Below, in pieces: positions 6,812 to 11,872 of a DNA stretch of 11,872 bases (the first letter of the stretch is position 1; every line of letters starts with the position of its first letter). The stretch comes from an uncultured Lachnospiraceae bacterium (GTDB lineage Bacteria; Bacillota; Clostridia; Lachnospirales; Lachnospiraceae): positions 1 to 11,872 of the forward strand of contig CABUZU010000059.1 in assembly GCA_902496125.1 (NCBI GenBank). The letters run 5' to 3'. Below the pieces are notes generated by a model. The model saw only the letters and a program-made list of their open reading frames with translations. It did not search any database and was not told the origin of the DNA. Position numbers and translations under genes: made by a program.

Positions 6812-6846
6812 AGAAGCCCTAATAGGTTGCGACTATTAGGGCTTCT
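6812..6846. terminator. Bidirectional terminator shared by toxin mRNA, antisense RNA and hisB
   Basis: A perfect 14-bp stem (AGAAGCCCTAATAG, 6812-6825, with 6833-6846) carries a 7-nt loop. On the minus strand the stem ends in T and runs into TTTT; on the plus strand it is followed by the mixed ATTCTCTTTA. It is therefore better for the toxin transcript but usable both ways. Confidence 0.8.
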
Positions 6847-6875
6847 ATTCTCTTTATATGGTGAGAATCCATAGA

Positions 6876-6974
6876 CTAGTTGTCGTCTTCATTATTTTTA
6901 TCTATCCATTTATATATGTAGTAACTAACTACACCAGCAATGACAGAAATACAAAATGAAAGAAGTATATCCAT
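6876..6974 (-). CDS. Fst/PepA1-like small membrane peptide, probable type I toxin
   Basis: A 32-residue peptide too short for usual gene callers: MDILLSFCISVIAGVV, then SYYIYKWIDKNNEDDN. Residues 3-21 form one hydrophobic segment, followed by K-W and a charged tail. This matches the pattern of Fst (pAD1 par) and S. aureus PepA1: short start, hydrophobic helix with a central glycine, aromatic or basic boundary, hydrophilic end. Fst lacks a W and has a proline that is absent here, so it is a distant relative by pattern only. The start is fixed by AGGAGGTG (6980-6987), a perfect anti-16S match, 5 nt before the ATG. Its own promoter is at 7021-7049 and its terminator at 6812-6846. Family knowledge suggests it damages the membrane when unrepressed. 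Alternative: a harmless small membrane protein with antisense control. Confidence 0.8.
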   Translation of the reverse strand: MDILLSFCISVIAGVVSYYIYKWIDKNNEDDN

Positions 6975-7014
6975 GCTAACACCTCCTCTCTGTTGCCAGA
7001 TTGGAGACGACAAC
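6879..7014 (-). promoter_or_regulatory. Long-range 5'-3' complementarity in the toxin mRNA
   Basis: In the toxin transcript GUUGUCGUCU (7014-7005), at or near the 5' end, is perfectly complementary to AGACGACAAC (6888-6879), the last codons of the toxin. The same 5' bases GUUGUC can instead pair with GGCAAC (6997-6992) in a local hairpin just upstream of the Shine-Dalgarno. The two foldings exclude each other, as in type I toxin mRNAs that are held inactive by end-to-end pairing. Confidence 0.6.
6955..6982 (+). repeat. Direct repeat, copy over the toxin start codon
   Basis: AATGAAAGAAGTATA (6955-6969), TCCA, TGCTAACAC (6974-6982). It spans codons 1-7 of the toxin, the start codon and the spacer up to the Shine-Dalgarno. 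The partner copy is at 6781-6807. Confidence 0.9.
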
Positions 7015-7020
7015 GCTGTG

Positions 7021-7049
7021 ATTATACCACAACTAGCATGAATCTACAA
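7021..7049 (-). promoter_or_regulatory. Promoter of the toxin mRNA
   Basis: On the minus strand TTGTAG (7044-7049) is followed after 17 bp by a perfect TATAAT (7021-7026). The predicted start near 7014-7017 gives a leader of about 40 nt and a transcript of about 205 nt. It lies 10 bp beyond the luxS stop, with no luxS terminator between, so luxS read-through could add toxin transcript. Confidence 0.75.
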
Positions 7050-7058
7050 TATGTTTAA

Positions 7059-7538
7059 TTATTCAGGATAAACAAGGTTTTCTTCTTTTATCACATAAAG
7101 ACAACGCTCTAAATAGCGTTTGGCTTCATATTTAGCCATTCCTAAATTCATATCTAAATAATTACCACAATCTCTAGCTGCTGCTCCTGGTACAGCACCT
7201 TCGAAGTCTCTAATAAATTCAAAAAGCTCTGTAATAAGCGGAACAATATCCTTTGATTCGTAATCGCCTTTTAATAGTAAATAATTTCCGGTACGGCATC
7301 CCATAGGTCCCCAATAAATAGTCTTTGAACCATATTCTTTATGATTTCTTAAATAAGTAGCTGCTAAATGTTCAATTGTATGAAGTTCGGCAGTATTCAT
7401 TACAGGTTCTTTATTAGGAGCTGTCATACGGATATCAAATGTAGTGATGACATCATCTTCTAAGTAATCTTTTCTAGATACATAAATTCCTGGAAGTAAA
7501 TTTAAATGATTTACAGTAAAACTTGCAATTTTTTCCAT
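7059..7538 (-). CDS. luxS: S-ribosylhomocysteine lyase (LuxS)
   Basis: 159 residues, the usual LuxS length. It splits S-ribosylhomocysteine into homocysteine and DPD, the precursor of the AI-2 signal, in the activated methyl cycle; it is cytoplasmic and works as a dimer. All key residues are visible: the metal ligands in HTIEH (H53, H57, with E56 the catalytic acid/base), the catalytic cysteine C81 in GPMGCRTG, and the third metal ligand C124 in ARDCGNYLDM. RBS AGAAAGGA precedes the ATG, and a promoter at 7575-7603 serves it alone. No pfs or metK gene is adjacent. It is followed without a visible terminator by the toxin gene on the same strand. Confidence 0.98.
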   Translation of the reverse strand: MEKIASFTVNHLNLLPGIYVSRKDYLEDDVITTFDIRMTAPNKEPVMNTAELHTIEHLAATYLRNHKEYGSKTIYWGPMGCRTGNYLLLKGDYESKDIVPLITELFEFIRDFEGAVPGAAARDCGNYLDMNLGMAKYEAKRYLERCLYVIKEENLVYPE

Positions 7539-7574
7539 AATAAAAATTCCTTTCTGAAATAATTTCCTTCCCTT

Positions 7575-7603
7575 ATCATAGCGAAATTAGAGAAGAAAGG
7601 CAA
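7575..7603 (-). promoter_or_regulatory. Sigma-A promoter of luxS
   Basis: On the minus strand TTGCCT (7598-7603) is followed after 17 bp by TATGAT (7575-7580). The predicted leader is about 30 nt. It is arranged back-to-back with the HAD gene promoter (7610-7638), with only 6 bp between the two -35 boxes. Confidence 0.65.
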
Positions 7604-7609
7604 GAACAT

Positions 7610-7638
7610 TTGACTTTTAATAATAGGTGTGTTAAAGT
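7610..7638 (+). promoter_or_regulatory. Sigma-A promoter of the HAD phosphatase gene
   Basis: TTGACT (7610-7615) is followed after 17 bp by TAAAGT (7633-7638), with an extended -10 TGT before it. The predicted start near 7645 leaves a leader of about 19 nt and shows that translation starts at 7664. Confidence 0.7.
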
Positions 7639-7663
7639 TTGCAAAAACGAAAGGATTTCATTT

Positions 7664-8467
7664 ATGAAAGATAAAATTTTAAGCTTTGATGTTGATATGA
7701 CATTATTAAATGATCATACCAATTCAATTCCAAATAGTGCGTTAGAAGCAATTGAAAGAGTACGAGAAAATCATTATATTGTGATTGCTACTGGTAGGGA
7801 TTTAAGTCAACCAATGAATCAATTTATTCTTGAAGCAGTAAAGCCAGATGCTTTCGTACATATTAATGGAATGAAGGTTACAATAGAGGACAAAGATGTC
7901 GTAGATAAGAAATTTGGTCATGAACTAGCAAGTGAAGTTATTAAATTTGCTGATGAACATAAATTAGGAGTAATGACTTTAGTTGATGGTATTCAATACT
8001 ATTCTAGAAAAGAAGTATTAGATGAATTAAAAAATATCGTAGTTTTTAATACAGAAGATATTCTTGAACGAGATTTAGCACCGATTGAAGGGGTAAACTT
8101 AGAACGCATTTATGCAATGGGACTTGTTGCAAAGGATGACGAAGCAAAGAAATTACAGGTTGCTTTTCCACAGATTAAAGTAACTGAGGTTTTCCATAAT
8201 TTCTGGTATGATGTAGTCGTAAAGGGAATGTCCAAATCATTAGGAATGGAAGCATTATTAAAGCATTTTAATAAAAAATGGTCGGATGTTATTGCTTTTG
8301 GTGATAGTATGAATGATTATGAAATTATGGCCGATGCTGGATTTAGTGTAGCAATGGATAACGCATCGCCAAAGGTAAAGGAAATTGCTGATTTTATTAC
8401 TGATGATATTGATAAGGATGGAATTGCAAAAGCAATTGCAAAACTATATCAGGAAGGTGTTATTTGA
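7664..8467 (+). CDS. Cof-type HAD-superfamily phosphatase
   Basis: 267 residues from the ATG at 7664, preceded by AAAGGA. The frame is open back to 7610, but that stretch contains the promoter and encodes no HAD sequence. HAD motifs, in order: I, FDVDMTLL with nucleophile D9 and acid/base D11; II, IATGR with T43; III, the lysine K191 in KGMSKSLGMEAL; IV, FGDSMND with D214 and D218. The cap between about 80 and 185 is the C2B type of the Cof/YidA group. These are cytoplasmic, magnesium-dependent phosphatases of sugar phosphates and similar small molecules, and sequence rarely reveals the substrate. Motif I has M in place of the common G (DxDGT), which is mild. It is a single-gene unit divergent from luxS; no functional link is evident. 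Confidence 0.92.
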   Translation: MKDKILSFDVDMTLLNDHTNSIPNSALEAIERVRENHYIVIATGRDLSQPMNQFILEAVKPDAFVHINGMKVTIEDKDVVDKKFGHELASEVIKFADEHKLGVMTLVDGIQYYSRKEVLDELKNIVVFNTEDILERDLAPIEGVNLERIYAMGLVAKDDEAKKLQVAFPQIKVTEVFHNFWYDVVVKGMSKSLGMEALLKHFNKKWSDVIAFGDSMNDYEIMADAGFSVAMDNASPKVKEIADFITDDIDKDGIAKAIAKLYQEGVI

Positions 8468-8491
8468 TAATGTTTATTTTTCTTAACATTA
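8468..8491 (+). terminator. Weak hairpin after the HAD gene
   Basis: TAATGTT (8468-8474) pairs with AACATTA (8485-8491) around a 10-nt T-rich loop, starting immediately after the stop codon. The stem is AT-rich and only three Ts (8492-8494) follow it, so termination is doubtful. Confidence 0.25.
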
Positions 8492-8531
8492 TTTCAAAAT
8501 AATTAAAAATCTTATGATTTAATTAAACCTC

Positions 8532-8560
8532 TTGCATTTTAACTTTTTCAGTGCTAGGAT
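8532..8560 (+). promoter_or_regulatory. Sigma-A promoter of the NlpC/P60-like gene
   Basis: TTGCAT (8532-8537) is followed after 17 bp by TAGGAT (8555-8560), with an extended -10 TGC before it. The leader is about 35 nt and the RBS is GAGAGGA just before the ATG at 8601. Confidence 0.65.
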
Positions 8561-8600
8561 AGGAAACATAGAAATTAAATAAAAAAGAGAGGATAAGAAC

Positions 8601-9611
8601 ATGAGTAGAAAAAAAATAACAGCATTAATGTTAAGTTTAATTCTATGTGTATCTATGATTGCATCTGTAGGCGTACAGGCTACAACCAAAACAGTTACTG
8701 GAAGTACAGTAGCTTCCTATGCAAAGACTTTAGAAGGTAAGGCATATAAGTATGGTGCAACTGGTCCTGATAAATTTGATGCATCTGGTCTTGTTGTTTA
8801 TACTTATAAAAAAGCAGCAAATGTAGATGTTAAGAAAGTATTAGGAAGAACCTGTCAGCAGATGTATAATAAAGCTGTATCTAAGAAGATGACAACTACT
8901 GTTGACAAATTAGCAAAAGGTGACCTTGTGTTCTATGGTAAGAGTGTTAAGAATGTTAGCTTTGTAGGTATTAACCTTGGAAGTAACAAAGTAATGTGTG
9001 TATCTTCAAGCAAAGGTGTTACACAAGCTAAGATTAATAAAGCTGGTGGAAGTAGTTTAAAGATTGTTGGATTTGCTAAAGCTTCTGCTATTTTAAAAGC
9101 TGGTAAATCAGTAAAGGCTACTACAAAAAAAGAAACAGCGAAAGAAGAAACAACAACTGCTAAAGAGACTGTACCTTCTGTAAAGCCTAGCAAAGCTGGT
9201 AAAGCAATTGCTAATTATGCTAAAACTTTAGAAGGTAAATCATATAAGAACGGTGCAAATGGTCCAACTAGTTTTGACGCATCTGGACTTATTGTATATA
9301 CATATAAGAAAGCAGCTGGTGTAGATATTAGTTCTTCTAAGAAACTTGGTAGAAGATGTCAATTAATGTATGACAATGCAAAGAAATTAAAATTAACAAC
9401 AACTGCTAAGAAATCAGCAGCAGGTGATATTGTATTCTATGGAAAAAATACAAAGAGTATTACTTTTGCAGGTATTAATCTTGGAAATGGTAAAGTAGTG
9501 TATGTATCATCTAAGGGTGTTAAATCTGCTAAATTAACAGCAGCTGGTGGAAACAGTGTAAAAGTTGTTGGATATGCAAGTGCATCTGCAATTGTTAAGA
9601 AGTTTCAGTAA
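8601..9611 (+). CDS. Secreted protein with two catalytically dead NlpC/P60-like domains
   Basis: 336 residues with a clear signal peptide (residues 1-27, cut likely at VQA|TT), so it is secreted. Two homologous domains, about 33-165 and 199-334, are joined by a Lys/Thr/Glu-rich linker (about 168-198). Each follows the NlpC/P60 plan: YAKTLEGK-YK-GA-GP, then FD-SGL, then KGDLVFYG or AGDIVFYG, then GINLG--KV. NlpC/P60 enzymes cut peptidoglycan stem peptides with a Cys-His pair. Here the catalytic cysteine of FDCSGL is alanine in both copies (A61, A227), and the histidine of HVGIYLG is phenylalanine in both (F121, F289). It therefore cannot act by that mechanism. A new cysteine (C85, C253) is shared by both domains. 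A role in binding wall peptides or regulating true hydrolases is inference. It is convergent with the PBP gene and shares its terminator. Confidence 0.85.
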   Translation: MSRKKITALMLSLILCVSMIASVGVQATTKTVTGSTVASYAKTLEGKAYKYGATGPDKFDASGLVVYTYKKAANVDVKKVLGRTCQQMYNKAVSKKMTTTVDKLAKGDLVFYGKSVKNVSFVGINLGSNKVMCVSSSKGVTQAKINKAGGSSLKIVGFAKASAILKAGKSVKATTKKETAKEETTTAKETVPSVKPSKAGKAIANYAKTLEGKSYKNGANGPTSFDASGLIVYTYKKAAGVDISSSKKLGRRCQLMYDNAKKLKLTTTAKKSAAGDIVFYGKNTKSITFAGINLGNGKVVYVSSKGVKSAKLTAAGGNSVKVVGYASASAIVKKFQ

Positions 9612-9621
9612 GTAAGATAAT

Positions 9622-9656
9622 AAAAGAGACCTTGAAAAAATCAAGGTCTCTTTTTT
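9622..9656. terminator. Bidirectional terminator between the NlpC-like and PBP genes
   Basis: A 14-bp stem (9622-9635 with 9641-9654) with a 5-A loop has Ts at its end on the plus strand (9651-9656). On the minus strand the stem ends TCTCTTTT and is followed by ATTATC. It starts 10 nt after the plus-strand stop and overlaps the PBP stop codon (9655-9657). Confidence 0.85.
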
Positions 9657-11872
9657 AATGCGTAGGAGCAGGAGCCTGTGTTGTTTCAGGTGGTTTGTAA
9701 GTGTATAAATGATACTTACAAGTAGCGGTTGATGGTAGTGCATATTTTGAATCTGCGGTATATTTTTTTGAATCTGCCGAACTAAGATTCATAAATATTT
9801 TGGTATATCGACTGCTGGCAGGACAATTCTTAGTTGCAATTCTTCCAGATTGTTTACATAGGGTAACACTGGTGTGCTTATCACAATAATCCTTGGGTTG
9901 TGTTCCTTTTACATAGTATTCAGTGTAAGTCATATCTCCACGTTGGTCATGATTACATACTCCATCAATTGCAAGCTTACCTGATTTTTTACATATTTTG
10001 ACACTTACTAAATCACTTGGTTTATCAAAAGCCTTTTTAGCAAGACTTTTCCTTTGATGAACGCGTTTCATAATTCCTGCCCAAATCTTTTTGTGGTAGT
10101 TTTCTGAATTATTAATCGTCTTATTGTCATCATATCCAGACCAAATACCAGCTGTATAATAAGGGGAATAACCAACAAACCAAATATCTTTACTGCTTGT
10201 AGTGGTACCAGTTTTACCAGCAAGGGTAAGATTTTCGACATTTGCCTGTTTACCAGTTGCACGAAGATAACTACTGCCAGGATAGTTTTCACCATCCATT
10301 ACTTCTTCCATCGCATTGGTAAGGAGATAGGCTGTAGATTCTTTTACCACGGTATGACTTTCAGGTGTGGTGTTGTCGATTAGGACATTGCCATCTTGGT
10401 CGATAATTTTGGTATAAAATACTGGACGATTATAAACTCCCTTATTGGCAAGACAAGCATAAGCTGCTGTATTTTCAAGGTTTGTAACACCATAAGTAAG
10501 TCCGCCAAGACAAAGAGAAGGTGTTTTATCACTATAAACCTTTCCATCATCCGTTTTCTTTGAGCTTACAAGGCTTGTAAATCCAAATTTTTCCAGATAT
10601 TGGTAAGCAAGGTCTACACCAACGGTTTCATTCATACATTTTAATGCAACAATATTCATAGAATAGACAATACTTTGACGTATACTAGAAAAGCCAAAGT
10701 ATTCATTTCCCCAATAGTTTTTAAAACTTTTTTGATTAATTTTATAAGGGGCGTCGTAGTATACAGTAGAAAGTGTATCTCCTTGAATGTCAATTGCAGG
10801 CGCAAAGGCCGCTAATACTTTAAAAGTAGAACCAGGCTGTCTAAGAGAAGAGGTTGCACGGTTTAGTGAAAGACTAGTTGTCTTTTCACCACGTCCACCA
10901 GAAATTCCTCTTACATATCCTGTACCTTGTTCCATAAATACAACAGAGACTTGAGGTTGCAATGTGTAATCTATAGATGTAACTTTACTAGTATCATTTT
11001 TTCCACAAAGAGATTTTGCATATTCCTTAATAAGAGAATCTAACTCTTCTTTTGTCTTTTTGACAAATTTAAAGGTTGAGTCTTTTTTCGTATAATATCT
11101 TTTTAAATCAGATTCTGAATATTCGTCAGTTTTCCCATTCTTGTGCGTAATGGTTAAGGTAAAGTTACAAGAATACTGAGTACATTCATCTGGATAATAA
11201 GATTCATTATTAACTTCTTCATCCACAATTTGTTGAATATCAGGGTCAAGGGTGGTATAAATTTGAAGTCCTCCACTGTAAAGAAGTTGATAAGCTTGGG
11301 ATTCAGTATATCCACGATAAGTTTGTAAGTCTTTAGAAACTTGTTCAATGACAGAATCTGTAAAGTAACTATAGGTTTTATTATTTGACGTATAAGTTGA
11401 ATCGACAGTGGCGATTTGTTCATATACATTTGGTTTTGCTGTGGTAAGCTCGGCTAGTGCTTTTGATTGTTCATCTTCACTGACATATCCTTGATCTACC
11501 ATATCATCTAAGATTTTTTCGCATCGTGCTAAGTTTTTCTTAGGATGGTTAATCGGATTGTAAGCAGATGGATTGTTAGTAATCGCTGCAATAACAACGC
11601 ATTCACTTAAACTAAGTGTCGAATAGTCTTTACCAAAATATCTTTTAGAAGCTGCTGCAATTCCAAGAGAGTTACTACCAAGGTTAATCGTATTTAAATA
11701 GTTAAGTAGGATGGATTCCTTATCCATTTTTTTCTCTAAATAAAGGGATAGATATTGTTCTTGAAGCTTGCGTTCTAAGCTAGCACCAAAGCTTCCTTCA
11801 CTCATCCAATCGGCAAAAATACTATTTTTAATTAATTGCTGGGTGATGGTACTAGCACCTTCTGAAAAATGA
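9655..11872 (-). CDS. Class A penicillin-binding protein (PBP1a-like), 5' end outside the window
   Basis: 738 residues are visible; the frame is open to the window edge and lacks its start, membrane anchor and first glycosyltransferase motif. The first in-window Met (11805) is not the start, because GASTITQQLIKN, a glycosyltransferase 51 motif, lies upstream of it in frame. The glycosyltransferase domain continues with KESILLNYLNTINLG and AAASKRYFGKD. The transpeptidase domain has the serine of SxxK (GSTFK, about residue 348 of the visible part), SxN (SMN, about 404) and KTG (about 553). It polymerises and cross-links peptidoglycan outside the membrane. An insertion-rich region precedes the transpeptidase. 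After it comes a cysteine-rich tail with two similar units, CKKSGKLAIDGVC and CKQSGRIATKNC, then a short threonine/proline-rich end. Such tails occur in other clostridial PBPs. It ends at a shared terminator. Confidence 0.95.
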   Translation of the reverse strand, partial: HFSEGASTITQQLIKNSIFADWMSEGSFGASLERKLQEQYLSLYLEKKMDKESILLNYLNTINLGSNSLGIAAASKRYFGKDYSTLSLSECVVIAAITNNPSAYNPINHPKKNLARCEKILDDMVDQGYVSEDEQSKALAELTTAKPNVYEQIATVDSTYTSNNKTYSYFTDSVIEQVSKDLQTYRGYTESQAYQLLYSGGLQIYTTLDPDIQQIVDEEVNNESYYPDECTQYSCNFTLTITHKNGKTDEYSESDLKRYYTKKDSTFKFVKKTKEELDSLIKEYAKSLCGKNDTSKVTSIDYTLQPQVSVVFMEQGTGYVRGISGGRGEKTTSLSLNRATSSLRQPGSTFKVLAAFAPAIDIQGDTLSTVYYDAPYKINQKSFKNYWGNEYFGFSSIRQSIVYSMNIVALKCMNETVGVDLAYQYLEKFGFTSLVSSKKTDDGKVYSDKTPSLCLGGLTYGVTNLENTAAYACLANKGVYNRPVFYTKIIDQDGNVLIDNTTPESHTVVKESTAYLLTNAMEEVMDGENYPGSSYLRATGKQANVENLTLAGKTGTTTSSKDIWFVGYSPYYTAGIWSGYDDNKTINNSENYHKKIWAGIMKRVHQRKSLAKKAFDKPSDLVSVKICKKSGKLAIDGVCNHDQRGDMTYTEYYVKGTQPKDYCDKHTSVTLCKQSGRIATKNCPASSRYTKIFMNLSSADSKKYTADSKYALPSTATCKYHLYTYKPPETTQAPAPTH

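Larger units (their letters stand above)
6777..6855 (+). ncRNA. Predicted antisense RNA, antitoxin of a type I toxin-antitoxin pair
   Basis: A transcript started by the 6742-6770 promoter would be about 70-80 nt long and end at the 6812-6846 hairpin. It carries no plausible coding frame. Its 5' part (6781-6807) repeats the sequence around the toxin start (6955-6982) in the same orientation: 15 identical bases, a 3/4-base difference, then 9 identical bases. Because the toxin is read from the other strand, this RNA can pair with 24 nt of toxin mRNA flanking the AUG and reaching the edge of the Shine-Dalgarno. Its 3' part is fully complementary to the toxin transcript terminator. This is the layout of RNA II in the enterococcal par/Fst locus. 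RNA ends are predicted, not observed. Confidence 0.75.

Noticed and set aside
7610..7663. Upstream start of the HAD phosphatase at 7610
   Set aside because: The 18 extra residues do not resemble HAD proteins, and the stretch is the gene's own promoter (TTGACT-17-TAAAGT).
8933..9193. Hydrophobic minus-strand frame opposite the NlpC-like gene
   Set aside because: It is the complement of a lysine/threonine-rich repetitive region, which automatically gives hydrophobic leucine/phenylalanine-rich antisense. No RBS or promoter was seen.
10068..10295. 75-codon minus-strand frame in the PBP gene
   Set aside because: It is an alternative frame of the same strand within the conserved transpeptidase KTG region, without an RBS.
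11803..11805. ATG at 11805 as the PBP start
   Set aside because: The frame stays open to the window edge, and the glycosyltransferase motif GASTITQQL lies upstream of this Met. The gene is simply cut by the window.
1..11872. CRISPR array, transposase, phage or integrase genes
   Set aside because: No regularly spaced repeats and no recombinase or transposase frame were seen on either strand. The only direct repeat pair of note is that of the toxin-antitoxin locus.

Overview
The window is AT-rich, with compact intergenic gaps, strong AGGAGG-type ribosome binding sites and consensus sigma-A promoters spaced at 17 bp. Together with a DUF3881-like protein, LuxS, a multi-domain flavodiiron protein and a class A PBP with a cysteine-rich tail, this points to an anaerobic low-GC Firmicute, most likely a Lachnospiraceae (clostridial cluster XIVa) chromosome. 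This placement rests on recognised families, not on a search.

Layout. 1-302: a hairpin-rich repeat that ends a very short minus-strand gene whose promoter is intact. 320-487: tRNA-Arg(CCU), minus strand, with its own promoter and terminator. 498-1391: DUF3881-like protein (minus). 1495-2427: YtqA/YhcC-type radical SAM protein (plus), overlapping tail-to-tail with a DUF885 lipoprotein (2387-4096, minus). 4149-5939: a four-module flavodiiron O2/NO reductase (minus), divergent from hisB (6134-6727, plus). Two paralogous palindromes lie between their promoters. 7059-7538: luxS (minus). 7664-8467: Cof-type HAD phosphatase (plus). 8601-9611: secreted protein made of two NlpC/P60-like domains that have lost their catalytic residues (plus). 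9655-11872: class A penicillin-binding protein (minus), 5' end outside the window.

The most interesting part is the 330-bp gap between hisB and luxS, where no long frame exists. It holds a complete type I toxin-antitoxin locus of the Fst/par kind. A 32-residue single-pass membrane peptide (6876-6974, minus) has a perfect Shine-Dalgarno and a strong promoter. A convergent short antisense RNA (about 6777-6855, plus) has its own strong promoter. The two transcripts share a bidirectional terminator (6812-6846). A 15+9 nt direct repeat lets the antisense RNA 5' end pair with both sides of the toxin start codon. A 10-nt complementarity between the 5' leader and the last toxin codons suggests that the full-length mRNA folds back on itself.

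Apart from this module the genes are largely single-gene transcription units with their own promoters, and they do not form one pathway. Shared themes are envelope work (PBP, NlpC-like pseudoenzyme, lipoprotein) and redox/NO defence (flavodiiron protein with likely redox-type operators).
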